Program-made: the position numbers and the translations under genes | Notes under the pieces: generated by a model | What the model was told of the DNA's origin: nothing | What the model saw: the letters and a program-made list of their open reading frames with translations, nothing else | Databases searched by the model: none | Shown here: positions 25,000 through 33,622 of the stretch, one piece after another | Numbering within the stretch: the stretch's first letter is position 1 | How the letters are laid out: every line of letters begins with the position of its first letter | Source of the DNA: Azospirillum brasilense | Lineage (GTDB): Bacteria; Pseudomonadota; Alphaproteobacteria; Azospirillales; Azospirillaceae | Reading direction: 5' to 3' | Length of the DNA stretch: 64,000 bases | Assembly (NCBI RefSeq): GCF_007827815.1 | Contig: NZ_VITH01000017.1 | Location: forward strand, 1 to 64,000

Positions 25000-26031
25000 T
25001 TACGACAGCGGGGCGCAGAGGCGGTTGATGATGTCGTCCAGCGTGATCCCGTCCGCCCGCGCCGCGAAGTTCAGCGCCATGCGGTGGCGCAGCACGGGCT
25101 TCGCCAGGGCCACCACGTCGTCCAGCGACGGCGCCAGCCGCCCGTCCAGCACCGCGCGGGCGCGGGCGGCGAGCATCAGCGCCTGACTGGCGCGCGGGCC
25201 GGGGCCCCAGGCGACGTGGCGCTGCACCTCCGGCAGGTCGGTCGCCTCCGGACGGCCCCGCCGCACGAGGTCGAGGATGCCGTCGACGACGCCCTCACTG
25301 ACCGGCACGCGGCGGACCAGCCGTTGCGCCACCTGGAGGTCGGCGGGGGAGAGCACCGTCACCGCCTGCTCGTCCAGTGAGCCGGTGGTGGCGATCATCA
25401 TCCGCCGCTCGGCGTCGCGGTCCGGGTAATCGACGTCGATCTGCATCAGGAAGCGGTCGAGCTGGGCTTCCGGCAGCGGGTAAGTGCCCTCCTGCTCCAG
25501 CGGGTTCTGGGTGGCCAGCACGTGGAAGGGCTGGGGCAGGGCGTGGTACTGGCCGGCGACCGACACGCGCCGCTCCTGCATCGCCTGGAGCAGGGCGGAC
25601 TGGGTGCGCGGGCTGGCGCGGTTGATCTCGTCGGCCATCAGGAGCTGGCTGAACACCGGCCCCGGAAGGAAGCGGAAGGAGCGGCGGCCCTGCTCGTTCT
25701 CCTCCAGCACCTCCGACCCCAGGATGTCGGCGGGCATCAGGTCGGGCGTGCACTGGATGCGCTTCTCGGCGAGGCCCAGCACGGTGCCCAACGTCTCGAC
25801 CAGCCGCGTCTTGGCGAGGCCCGGCACGCCGATCAGCAGCACGTGGCCGCCGGCCAGGAGCGTGATGAGGGTGAGGTCGACGACCTCCTGCTGGCCGAAG
25901 ATGATCCGGCCGATGCGGTCGCGGACGTGGGTCAGCCGGCCGCCCAGCGCCTCGATCTCCGCCATGAGCTGGTGCGGGTTCTCGCCGGCGGGAAAGCTCT
26001 GACTCGGGTTAGCGGCGTCGGTTGCGCTCAC
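25000..26031 (-). CDS. MoxR-family AAA+ ATPase
   Basis: The start is taken as the GTG at 26031, preceded by GGGAG; a GTG at 26058 is also in frame. The protein of about 343 residues has Walker A GVPGLAKTRLVETL, Walker B LLMADEINRASPRTQ, sensor 1 in FHVLATQNPLEQEGTYPLPE and a downstream lid domain (SEGVVDGILDLVRRGRP). MoxR ATPases act as chaperones in assembling or activating VWA-domain proteins. It heads a four-gene minus-strand operon and lies 188 bases from the divergent DUF1285 gene, so the operon promoter should be in 26032-26219. Confidence 0.92.
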   Translation of the reverse strand: MSATDAANPSQSFPAGENPHQLMAEIEALGGRLTHVRDRIGRIIFGQQEVVDLTLITLLAGGHVLLIGVPGLAKTRLVETLGTVLGLAEKRIQCTPDLMPADILGSEVLEENEQGRRSFRFLPGPVFSQLLMADEINRASPRTQSALLQAMQERRVSVAGQYHALPQPFHVLATQNPLEQEGTYPLPEAQLDRFLMQIDVDYPDRDAERRMMIATTGSLDEQAVTVLSPADLQVAQRLVRRVPVSEGVVDGILDLVRRGRPEATDLPEVQRHVAWGPGPRASQALMLAARARAVLDGRLAPSLDDVVALAKPVLRHRMALNFAARADGITLDDIINRLCAPLS

Positions 26032-26219
26032 GTCTCTGCTCCCGTTAAGACCATGCACTCGGTGGGCAATCCTGTCCGCCCCATCATGACAGCGGGGGTC
26101 GAAACAGCCATCGTGGCAAATCCGCCAGTCCGGACCTATGTGACGAGTATGGCGAAATTACGTTGCGCGGCCAGTTCCCTCTGTGCCCCTCAGGCCCGAA
26201 AAAGACGAGAAGGCTAGCG

Positions 26220-26804
26220 ATGAAGGTCGGCAATGACGGGGCGAATGACAAGCGCCCAAATGATACGCGCTCCGGCGGAGCGAGTGGCGACAGCCTCCCC
26301 CCCGCGCTGCCCCTGACCGCGCGGGAACAGCGGTTCGACATCCGCATCGCCCGCGACGGCACTTGGTTCCATGAGGGCGACCCGATCCGGCGGATCGAAC
26401 TGGTCAAGCTGTTCGCCACCGTCCTGCGGCGGGACGAGGCCGGCGACTTCTGGTTGGTCACCCCGGTCGAACGCGGGCGGATCGTTGTCGAGGACACGCC
26501 GTTCGTCGCCGTGGAAATGGCCGCAAGCGGACATGGAGACGAACAGGTCCTGTCATTCCGTACAAATTTAGACGAATGGGTTGAATGCGGCCCCAATCAT
26601 CCAATTCGGGTCGTCCACAATCCTGAAAATGGCGAGCCGACGCCCTATATCCTCATAAGAACCGGGCTCGAAGCGCGAATTCTCCGGCCGGTCTACTACG
26701 AATTGGTGGACCGGGCCGATACGCGCGGCCATGATGGTGAGGCTGAGGTGGGGGTATGGAGCAAGAAGGTCTTCTTCGCGCTGGGCAGGCTGCCTGGCGG
26801 GTGA
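26220..26804 (+). CDS. DUF1285 family protein
   Basis: The 194-residue protein from the ATG at 26220 matches the DUF1285 pattern: FDIRIARDGTWFHEGDPIRR, then LVKLFATVLRRDEAGDFWLV, TPVERGRIVVEDTPFVAVEM and a late WSKKVFFALG. The domain is beta-rich and cytoplasmic; its role is unknown, though it is often found, as here, upstream of a Nudix hydrolase and a CCA-adding enzyme in alphaproteobacteria. It overlaps the Nudix gene by 49 bases, implying coupled translation. Confidence 0.85.
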   Translation: MKVGNDGANDKRPNDTRSGGASGDSLPPALPLTAREQRFDIRIARDGTWFHEGDPIRRIELVKLFATVLRRDEAGDFWLVTPVERGRIVVEDTPFVAVEMAASGHGDEQVLSFRTNLDEWVECGPNHPIRVVHNPENGEPTPYILIRTGLEARILRPVYYELVDRADTRGHDGEAEVGVWSKKVFFALGRLPGG

Positions 26805-27487
26805 GTCTCGATGAGGTCCGCAAGCGCTTTCCGGGAAGCGCCGCCGCCGATCTGCGCCCGGTCAAGGTGCGTGGCGACCATGATCTGAATCCCGGTTTCG
26901 AACCCTCGCAGGGCAAGCTGCGGGAGGCCGCCGTCCTGGTGCCGCTGGTCGACCGTCCGGAGGAGCTGACGGTCATCTTCACCCAGCGCACCGCCAACCT
27001 GACCGCCCATGCCGGGCAGATCAGCTTCCCCGGCGGGCGGATGGAGAGCGACGACCGCGACCCGGAGGACACCGCCCTGCGCGAGACCGAGGAGGAGATC
27101 GGGCTGGGGCGCGACCACATCGAGGTGCTGGGACGGCTCGACACCTATGTGACGCGCACCGGCTTCCGGGTGACTCCGGTGGTCGGGCTGGTGCGCCCGC
27201 CCTTCCAGGTGACTCCCGACCCGACCGAGGTGGCGGAGGTGTTCGAGGTGCCGCTGGCCGCCATCCTCGACCCGACCAACCCGCAGCGCCACAGCCGCGA
27301 ATTCCAGGGCGCGCAACGCTATTTCTACGCCTTCCCTTACCAGCAGCGCTTCATCTGGGGGGCGACGGCGGGCATGCTGGTGAATCTCTGCGACGTCCTG
27401 CGCGCCGAGGGGCTGGGCGAGGGGCTGGGGTGCGACGGCCTGGGGACCGATCGCCGGGGCGACCGGCCCGCCGGCGGACCATCATAA
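26756..27487 (+). CDS. Nudix hydrolase, CoA pyrophosphatase type
   Basis: This 243-residue enzyme is probably a CoA or nucleoside diphosphate pyrophosphohydrolase. The Nudix box is seen as GGRMESDDRDPEDTALRETE followed by EEIGL (residues about 91-115), preceded by TANLTAHAGQISFPGG, the extended motif of the CoA-type (NudL-like) subgroup. The last 30 residues are Gly-rich, low-complexity and probably disordered. The start ATG at 26756 lies inside the end of the DUF1285 gene. Substrate is inferred from the subgroup motif. Confidence 0.85.
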   Translation: MEQEGLLRAGQAAWRVSLDEVRKRFPGSAAADLRPVKVRGDHDLNPGFEPSQGKLREAAVLVPLVDRPEELTVIFTQRTANLTAHAGQISFPGGRMESDDRDPEDTALRETEEEIGLGRDHIEVLGRLDTYVTRTGFRVTPVVGLVRPPFQVTPDPTEVAEVFEVPLAAILDPTNPQRHSREFQGAQRYFYAFPYQQRFIWGATAGMLVNLCDVLRAEGLGEGLGCDGLGTDRRGDRPAGGPS

Positions 27488-27500
27488 GGCGGGCGGCGCG

Positions 27501-27791
27501 GTGCTGCGGATCTTCCTGACGGTCATCCTGCCGCTGGTCCTGCCCACGGCCGGTTACGCCCTGTATGTGCTGGTCGTCGAGCGCCGCCGCCGCGAGGCGG
27601 AGGAGGCGCACACCCCGGCGCCGTGGTGGGCGACGGCGCCCTGGCCCTGGCTGGTCTTCGCCGGGGTGGTGGCGATGGCGGTGACATTGGGCTCCGTCGC
27701 CCTGACCAGCGGGGTGGCGCCCCACACGCCCTACGCCCCGGCCCATGTCGAAGACGGGCGGGTGGTCGGCGGTGGGGCGTCTGGCAATTGA
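27501..27791 (+). CDS. DUF6111-like small membrane protein
   Basis: This GTG-started gene follows the Nudix gene by 13 bases and encodes 96 residues with two transmembrane helices (about 4-26 and 46-69), joined by a charged loop (VERRRREAEEAHTPAP). The overall pattern agrees with the DUF6111 family found in this alphaproteobacterial cluster. No catalytic residues are apparent. Function unknown. Confidence 0.65.
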   Translation: MLRIFLTVILPLVLPTAGYALYVLVVERRRREAEEAHTPAPWWATAPWPWLVFAGVVAMAVTLGSVALTSGVAPHTPYAPAHVEDGRVVGGGASGN

Positions 27792-27833
27792 GCGTCTCTG
27801 GCAATTGAGTGCCTTGCGGGCTAGCCTGCCGCC

Positions 27834-29117
27834 ATGACCGTCAACGCCCGCATCGCTCCCCAGCCCTGGATGACCGCGCCCGAGACGCGCGCCGTGTTCG
27901 ACGCCCTGGCCGCCGGAGGGGCGGACGCCCGCTTCGTCGGCGGCTGCGTGCGCGATGCGTGGCTGGGCCGCAAGGTCAAGGACATCGACATCGCCACGCA
28001 CGCGCCGCCGGAACGGGTGATGGCGCTGCTGAAGGCCACGGGCATCGGCGCCATCCCCACCGGGATCGAGCACGGCACCATCACCGCCGTGGTCGGGAAG
28101 GCCCATTACGAGATCACCACGCTGCGCCGCGACGTCGAGACCTTCGGGCGCCACGCCCGCGTCGAGTTCACCGACGACTGGCGGGAGGACGCGGCCCGGC
28201 GCGACCTGACCATGAACGCGCTGAGCTGCACGCTGGACGGCTGCGTCTACGACCCCTTCGGGGGGCTGGCGGACATGGCCGCCGGGCGGGTGCGCTTCGT
28301 CGGCGACCCGCGCCAGCGCATCGAGGAGGACGTGCTGCGCCTGCTGCGCTTCTTCCGCTTCCACGCCCATTACGGGCGCGGCGCGCCGGATGAGGCGGCG
28401 CTGGCCGCTTGCGCGGAGATGGCCCCCTGCCTGCCCACTTTGTCCGGGGAACGGGTGCGGGGCGAACTGTCCCGCCTGCTGGCGGCGCCCGACCCGGCGT
28501 CGGCCTGGGCGTTGATGATCCGGCTCGGCGTGATGGCGCACCTGTTGCCGGACGCCGTGCGCACCGCCCGGCTCGACGGTCTGGTGCGGCTGGAGCACGA
28601 TCTGGACGAGCCGCCCGAGGCGGTGCGCCGCTTCGCCGCCGTGCTGGACGCCGATCGGGCGGGAGCGCTGGCCGTGGCGCATACTTTGCGCCTGTCCAAC
28701 GCCGACCGCGATCGCCTCGCCGCCCTGACCGAGCCGCCGATGGCGGTAGCTCCCTACGATGGTCCGGTGAAGCGGCGGCAGGCGCTCTACCGGCTGGGCG
28801 ACGCCGGACTGTACCGCGATCTCGTGCTGCTGGCGGCGGTGGACGCTCCCGGCCCGATGACGCTCGACGCGGTGAAGGCGGCGCTGGCGACCGCCGAGGA
28901 TCTGCCGTCCCTGGTCCTTCCCATCGCCGGGCGCGACCTGCTGGCCATGGGGATGCCGCGGGGCCCGGCGGTGGGCGCGCTGCTGAAGCAGGTCGAGGCG
29001 TGGTGGATCGCCGAGGATTTCCGGCCGGGACGGGACGAGTGTTTGGCGGAGGCAAAAAGGCGGTTGGGCAAACCCTCTCCCGCCCCGGGAGAGGGTGCCC
29101 GCGCAGCGGGCGGGTGA
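27834..29117 (+). CDS. cca: CCA tRNA nucleotidyltransferase / poly(A) polymerase family
   Basis: The 427-residue class II nucleotidyltransferase would add or repair the CCA end of tRNAs. The active site is visible as RFVGGCVRDAWLGRKVKDID with the DxD carboxylates, followed by RRDLTMNAL (flexible loop) and the RNA-binding region RIEEDVLRLLRFFRFHAHYG. The C-terminus includes PSPAPGEGARAAGG, encoded by a palindromic intergenic element, so the last 15 or so residues are probably not part of the ancestral protein. The ATG is at 27834 and the gene follows the DUF6111 gene by 42 bases. Confidence 0.9.
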   Translation: MTVNARIAPQPWMTAPETRAVFDALAAGGADARFVGGCVRDAWLGRKVKDIDIATHAPPERVMALLKATGIGAIPTGIEHGTITAVVGKAHYEITTLRRDVETFGRHARVEFTDDWREDAARRDLTMNALSCTLDGCVYDPFGGLADMAAGRVRFVGDPRQRIEEDVLRLLRFFRFHAHYGRGAPDEAALAACAEMAPCLPTLSGERVRGELSRLLAAPDPASAWALMIRLGVMAHLLPDAVRTARLDGLVRLEHDLDEPPEAVRRFAAVLDADRAGALAVAHTLRLSNADRDRLAALTEPPMAVAPYDGPVKRRQALYRLGDAGLYRDLVLLAAVDAPGPMTLDAVKAALATAEDLPSLVLPIAGRDLLAMGMPRGPAVGALLKQVEAWWIAEDFRPGRDECLAEAKRRLGKPSPAPGEGARAAGG

Positions 29118-29212
29118 GGGTGCCGGCAAAGATCAACGCACTATTCTCGGCGGTACCCTCACCCTCCCGCCGCTTTGCGGCGGGTCCCTCCCTCTCCCGG
29201 GGCGGGAGAGGG
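29073..29212. repeat. Long palindromic element overlapping the cca 3' end
   Basis: The 23 bases at 29073-29095 (core CTCCCGCCCCGGGAGAG) are exactly complementary to 29190-29212; inner arms (GGGTGAGGGT with ACCCTCACCCT, and GCCGC-rich parts) also pair. The layout resembles the 23966 element, with a different core. The left arm lies within coding sequence of the CCA enzyme, and the right part lies before the convergent hemF stop. Confidence 0.75.
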
Positions 29213-29223
29213 GATTATAAAGG

Positions 29224-30111
29224 TTACGGCCACTTCACCTCGGGCGGCATGCTCATGAGGATGGCCTCGGTGTTGCCGCCGGTCTTCAGGCCGAAGGTCG
29301 TCCCGCGGTCGTAAAGCAGGTTGAACTCGACGTAGCGGCCGCGGCGGATCAGCTGGTGCTCGCGCTGCTCCGGGGTCCAGGGCCGGTTCATGTGGCGGCG
29401 GACGAGGGCGGGGAAGACCTCCAGGAAGGCCAGCCCGACGTCGCGGGTGAAGGCGAAGTCGGCCTCCCAGGTCCCGGAATCCAGATTGTCGTAGAAGATG
29501 CCGCCGACGCCGCGCGCCTCGCCCCGGTGCGGCAGGAAGAAGTAGCGGTCGCACCACTCCTTGTAACGCGCGTAGCAGGTCGGGTCGTGGCGGTCGCAGG
29601 CGTCGCGGAAGGCGGCGTGGAAGTCGGCGGTGTCCCGATCGTCCGGCACCATCGGGGTCAGGTCGGCGCCGCCGCCGAACCAGCCGAGGCTGGTCACGAT
29701 GTGGCGCGTGTTCATGTGGGTGGCCGGAACCAGGGGCGAGCGCATGTGCGCGACGAGGCTGATCCCCGACGCCCAGAACCGCCCGTCCTCCGCGGCACCG
29801 GGGATGTTGGCGCGGAACTCCGGGCTGAAGGTGCCATGCACCGTCGAGACGTTGACCCCCACCTTCTCGAACACGCGGCCGCGCATCACCGACATCACGC
29901 CGCCGCCGCCCTCGCCGCCGCCATGGTCGGGGCGCTGCCAGGGCTTGCGCTCGAAACGGCCCGCCGGCAGGTCGGCATGGGTGCCGGTCAGCTCGTCCTC
30001 GATCCGCTCGAACTCGGCGCAGATGCGGTCGCGCAGTTCGGCGAACCAAGCGCTGGCCTGGGCCTGACGGGCGGTTCTGATGTCCATGGCGTCGGTGGGG
30101 GAGGTGGTCAT
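29224..30111 (-). CDS. hemF: Coproporphyrinogen III oxidase, oxygen-dependent
   Basis: HemF converts coproporphyrinogen III to protoporphyrinogen IX in haem synthesis, using O2. The protein of about 295 residues shows the family core: GGGVMSVMRGRVFEKVGVNV, FRANIPGAAEDGRFWASGIS, HMRSPLVPATHMNTR, WFGGGADLTP, YKEWCDRYFFLPHRGEARGV and the final GRYVEFNLLYDRGTTFGL. The start is taken at the ATG 30111, 20 bases after the trmL stop; an ATG at 30177 would overlap trmL. The pair trmL-hemF beside bc1 genes suggests a haem/respiration neighbourhood. Confidence 0.93.
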   Translation of the reverse strand: MTTSPTDAMDIRTARQAQASAWFAELRDRICAEFERIEDELTGTHADLPAGRFERKPWQRPDHGGGEGGGGVMSVMRGRVFEKVGVNVSTVHGTFSPEFRANIPGAAEDGRFWASGISLVAHMRSPLVPATHMNTRHIVTSLGWFGGGADLTPMVPDDRDTADFHAAFRDACDRHDPTCYARYKEWCDRYFFLPHRGEARGVGGIFYDNLDSGTWEADFAFTRDVGLAFLEVFPALVRRHMNRPWTPEQREHQLIRRGRYVEFNLLYDRGTTFGLKTGGNTEAILMSMPPEVKWP

Positions 30112-30131
30112 GGGCGGGCGTCCGGCGTCGG

Positions 30132-30617
30132 TCAGGGCGAAGGGTGGGGCAGGGGGGCGTGCAAGGGGCTCGGCCATGCGGCCGTCTGCCGCAGCGCTTC
30201 ACCCAACACCATCGCGGCACTCAGCGCAACATTCAGCGACCGGGCAGGCGGCATCAGGGGGATGACCAGCCGGGCGTCGGCGGCCTCGTGCACCTCGTCG
30301 GGCACTCCGGCGCTCTCGCGACCGACCATGATCCGGTCGTCCGGGGCGAAGGCGAACCCGGTGTAGGGAACGGCGCCGCGGGTGGTCAGCAGCACCAGCC
30401 GCCCGGACTGCGGCAGTGCTTGGTAGGCCGCCCAGGAGCTGTGCCGGACCAAGGCCAGCTGGTCGATGTAGTCCATGCCGGCGCGCCGCAGCTTGCGGTC
30501 GTCCAGAACGAAGCCGCAGGGCTCGATCAAGTCCAGCGGCACCCCGAGTCCCGCCGCCAGACGCATCAGAGTCCCGGCGTTCTGGGGAATGTCCGGTTCG
30601 AAGAGAACGAGGCGCAT
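30132..30617 (-). CDS. trmL: tRNA (cytidine/uridine-34-2'-O)-methyltransferase TrmL
   Basis: This SPOUT-class enzyme would 2'-O-methylate the wobble base of certain tRNA-Leu. From the ATG at 30617 it has 161 residues, starting MRLVLFEPDIPQNAGTLMRL (motif 1 with N-x-G-T-x-x-R). It then has MVGRESAGVP (motif 2) and IPLMPPARSLNVALSAAMV (motif 3, the knot). Length and motifs match TrmL rather than longer SpoU proteins. It is divergent from the bc1 operon across a 256-base spacer. Confidence 0.93.
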   Translation of the reverse strand: MRLVLFEPDIPQNAGTLMRLAAGLGVPLDLIEPCGFVLDDRKLRRAGMDYIDQLALVRHSSWAAYQALPQSGRLVLLTTRGAVPYTGFAFAPDDRIMVGRESAGVPDEVHEAADARLVIPLMPPARSLNVALSAAMVLGEALRQTAAWPSPLHAPLPHPSP

Positions 30618-30873
30618 GAAATTCCCTTTTGGTTCAGCGAAGTCTAATGGTGCACCGCAAAGCGCGACAAGTTGTCCCGATGACAAAACCTTTTCAAGGC
30701 GTTGCCGCGACTGTATACCGCACCCCGGATACCCGGGACATACAACCCCGGTCGACGCGGCGCGCACCCACCCACCCAGTGAGCGGACATGCCCGTCAAG
30801 TCGTGATAAACACTGGTCCACGTGTCATAGGGCGCTTCGGCGCGCCGCGTATGCCTTGAGGAGATTAACGCTT

Positions 30874-31443
30874 ATGGCTCAGACCACGCATCCGCCCGGG
30901 ACGGGTGGCCACGCGGCCTCCGGCGGCGAGGGGGCTTCCCGCCGTGATTTTCTCTACCTCGCCACCGGTGCCGTGGGTGCCATTGGTGTCGCGTCGGCCG
31001 TCTGGCCGTTCATCGACAGCATGAACCCGGCCGCCGACACCCTCGCGCTGGCTTCGATCGACGTGGATCTGGCCCCGGTCCAGGAAGGCCAGGCGATCAC
31101 CGTCACCTGGCGCGGCAAGCCGGTCTTCGTCCGCCACCGCACCGCGAAGGAGATCGAGGAGGCCCGCACCGTCAACCTCGGCGACCTGCGCGACCCGGCC
31201 GCCGACGACGCCCGCGTCAAGAAGCCGGAATGGCTGATCGTCGTCGGCATCTGTACGCACTTGGGCTGCGTGCCGCTGGGCCAGAAGCCGACCGATCCGC
31301 GCGGCGACTACGACGGCTGGTTCTGCCCGTGCCACGGCTCGCACTACGACACCGCAGGGCGCATCCGCAAGGGTCCCGCCCCGGCCAACCTCGTCGTTCC
31401 GCAGTACGCTTTCACGAGCGACACCGCGGTCCGGCTCGGCTAA
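30874..31443 (+). CDS. petA: Ubiquinol-cytochrome c reductase Rieske iron-sulfur subunit
   Basis: The 189-residue subunit of the cytochrome bc1 complex carries electrons from ubiquinol to cytochrome c1. It has a twin-arginine-type N-terminus (SRRDFLYLATGAVGAIG) with the membrane anchor, and the Rieske cluster ligands in CTHLGCVP and CPCHGSHYD (about residues 129-160). The ATG at 30874 follows GAGGAG by 10 bases. It is the first gene of petABC, with its promoter in 30618-30873 shared with divergent trmL. Confidence 0.95.
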   Translation: MAQTTHPPGTGGHAASGGEGASRRDFLYLATGAVGAIGVASAVWPFIDSMNPAADTLALASIDVDLAPVQEGQAITVTWRGKPVFVRHRTAKEIEEARTVNLGDLRDPAADDARVKKPEWLIVVGICTHLGCVPLGQKPTDPRGDYDGWFCPCHGSHYDTAGRIRKGPAPANLVVPQYAFTSDTAVRLG

Positions 31444-31472
31444 GCGGCCCTTAAGGTTCTGGAGACCCCAAG

Positions 31473-32741
31473 ATGGCTCAGGCTCACGCCCCCCAGTTCA
31501 AAAATCCCGTCGTGAAGTGGATCGACAGCCGCCTGCCGATCTTCACGATGCTGGACCATGAGTACAACCAGTATCCGATGCCCCGGAACGTCAACTATCT
31601 GTGGGCGTTCGGTGCCATCGCCGGCATCATGCTGGTCATCATGATCGCCACCGGCCTCGTGCTGGCGATGCAGTATGCGGCCAACACGCACATCGCCTTC
31701 GAGTCGGTCGAGCGCATCATGCGCGACGTCAACTACGGCTGGCTGCTGCGCTACGTCCACGCCAACGGCGCGTCGATGTTCTTCATCGCCGTCTACATCC
31801 ACATGTTCCGCGGTCTCTACTACGGCTCCTACAAGGCGCCGCGCGAGATCCTGTGGATCCTCGGCGTGTTCATCCTGCTGGCCATGATGGCGACCGCCTT
31901 CATGGGCTACGTGCTGCCGTGGGGCCAGATGAGCTTCTGGGGCGCCACCGTCATCACGAACCTGTTCTCGGCCTTCCCGCTGGTCGGCGACCCGATCGTG
32001 ACCTGGCTGTGGGGCGGCTTCTCGGTCGACAACCCGACGCTGAACCGCTTCTTCGCGCTGCACTTCCTGCTGCCGTTCGTGCTGCTGGGTCTGGTCGTCC
32101 TCCACACCGCCGCCCTGCACGTCTCCGGCTCCAACAACCCGCTGGGCATCGACGCCAAGGGCCCGCAGGACACCGTGCCGTTCAACCCGTACGTCACGGT
32201 CAAGGACGGCTTCGCGGTCGTCGTGTTCCTGATCTTCTACGCGGGCTTCGTCTTCTTCGCCCCGAACTACCTCGGCCACCCGGACAACTACATCCCGGCC
32301 AACCCGCTGGTCACCCCGGCGCACATCGTTCCGGAATGGTACTTCCTGCCGTTCTACGCGATCCTGCGCGCGATCCCGGACAAGCTGGGCGGCGTGCTCG
32401 CCATGTTCGGCGCCATCGCGGTGCTGGCGGCCCTGCCGTGGCTCGACACCTCCAAGGTGCGCAGCTGCAAGTTCCGTCCGATCTACCGCCAGTTCTTCTG
32501 GATCCTGGCCATCGACGCCCTGGTTCTGGGCTACGCCGGCGCGATGCCCGCGGAAGGCGTGTGGCTGCTGGTCGCCCGCATCGGCACGGCCTACTACTTC
32601 TTCCATTTCCTGATCCTGCTGCCGCTGCTGGGCAAGCTGGAGCGTCCGCTGCCGCTCCCCGCCAGCATCTGCGAACCGGTTCTGAAGGGCGGTGGCCGCG
32701 TTGCCGCCGGCGCCCACGCCAAGCCCATGGAGAAGGCATAA
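31473..32741 (+). CDS. petB: Cytochrome b of the bc1 complex
   Basis: This 422-residue membrane subunit, with eight or so transmembrane helices, binds two b hemes and the Qo and Qi quinone sites. Recognisable are RYVHANGASMFFIAVYIHMF (heme His), GYVLPWGQMSFWGATVITNL (Qo site region), LHFLLPFVLLGLVVLHTAAL and PEWYFLPFYAILRAIP (the PEWY Qo motif). It is the fused long form typical of alphaproteobacteria. It begins 29 bases after petA and overlaps petC by one base (TAATG). Confidence 0.96.
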   Translation: MAQAHAPQFKNPVVKWIDSRLPIFTMLDHEYNQYPMPRNVNYLWAFGAIAGIMLVIMIATGLVLAMQYAANTHIAFESVERIMRDVNYGWLLRYVHANGASMFFIAVYIHMFRGLYYGSYKAPREILWILGVFILLAMMATAFMGYVLPWGQMSFWGATVITNLFSAFPLVGDPIVTWLWGGFSVDNPTLNRFFALHFLLPFVLLGLVVLHTAALHVSGSNNPLGIDAKGPQDTVPFNPYVTVKDGFAVVVFLIFYAGFVFFAPNYLGHPDNYIPANPLVTPAHIVPEWYFLPFYAILRAIPDKLGGVLAMFGAIAVLAALPWLDTSKVRSCKFRPIYRQFFWILAIDALVLGYAGAMPAEGVWLLVARIGTAYYFFHFLILLPLLGKLERPLPLPASICEPVLKGGGRVAAGAHAKPMEKA

Positions 32742-33505
32742 TGCGCTCTCTGAAGTCTGCCATCCTCTCCGCGGCCGTCGCCCTGGGTCTGGCCGGCGCC
32801 GCGCAGGCGTCGGAAGCGGTGCACATTCCCAAGCAGGAGTGGTCGCACAGCGGCGTGTTCGGCACCATCGACAAGGCCTCGGCGCAGCGCGGCTTCCAGA
32901 TCTACAAGGAAGTCTGCTCGACCTGCCACTCGGCCAAGCTGGTCCCGATCCGCACGCTCGCCGGCATCGGCTTCAACGAGGACGAGCTGAAGGCGATCGC
33001 CGCCGGCTATGAGGTCCAGGCCGGTCCGAACGACGCGGGCGAGATGTTCATGCGTCCGGGCATCCCGGCCGACCGCTTCCCGTCGCCGTTCCCCAACGAC
33101 AACGCCGCCCGCGCCGCCAACAACGGCGCCCTGCCGCCGGACCTGTCGCTGATGGCGAAGGCCCGCGTCGGCGGCGAGGACTACCTCTACGCCTTCCTGA
33201 CCGGCTTCGAGGAGAACCCGCCGGAAGGCGTGACCCTGATGCCGGGCATGAACTACAACAAGTACTTCCCGGGTCATCAGGTGGGCATGCCCAACATCCT
33301 GATGCCGGACGGCGTGACCTACGCCGACGGCACCCCGGCGACGGTGCAGCAGCAGGCCCACGACATCAGCACCTTCCTGACCTTCATCGCCGAGCCGCAC
33401 ATGGATGCGCGCAAGCAGATGGGCGTGAAGGTGATCCTGTTCCTGATCGTGCTGGCCGGCCTGATGTACGCCACCAAGCGCAAGCTGTGGAGCACCCTGC
33501 ACTGA
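32741..33505 (+). CDS. petC: Cytochrome c1 of the bc1 complex
   Basis: The 254-residue periplasmic c-type cytochrome is anchored by one C-terminal helix (VKVILFLIVLAGLMYATK, about 228-245). A signal peptide covers residues 1-24 (ending AAQASEA). The heme is bound covalently by CSTCH (about residues 59-63), and the distal Met lies in the VTLMPGMNYNKYF region. The start overlaps the petB stop, so synthesis is coupled. A strong terminator follows 38 bases after the stop. Confidence 0.95.
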   Translation: MRSLKSAILSAAVALGLAGAAQASEAVHIPKQEWSHSGVFGTIDKASAQRGFQIYKEVCSTCHSAKLVPIRTLAGIGFNEDELKAIAAGYEVQAGPNDAGEMFMRPGIPADRFPSPFPNDNAARAANNGALPPDLSLMAKARVGGEDYLYAFLTGFEENPPEGVTLMPGMNYNKYFPGHQVGMPNILMPDGVTYADGTPATVQQQAHDISTFLTFIAEPHMDARKQMGVKVILFLIVLAGLMYATKRKLWSTLH

Positions 33506-33542
33506 GCCGTGTCCCGGCCCGGTGTGGATGATTGAAGACTGG

Positions 33543-33573
33543 ACAGGGCGCCTTCGGGCGCCCTGTTCTTTTG
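33543..33573 (+). terminator. Terminator of petABC
   Basis: ACAGGGCGCC (33543-33552) and GGCGCCCTGT (33557-33566) form a perfect 10-bp stem with a TTCG loop, followed by TCTTTTG. Confidence 0.85.
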
Positions 33574-33622
33574 TGGCCGAGGCTTTTACCGACGACCCCA
33601 TTTCCAGGCGAAGGTGGTGCAG

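Noticed and set aside
21189..25028. A 1,279-codon open frame on the plus strand opposite the MoxR operon
   Set aside because: It is antisense to three genes with clear family motifs; its product is Arg/Gly/Ala/Gln/His-rich with no domain, as expected from high-GC third-position bias.
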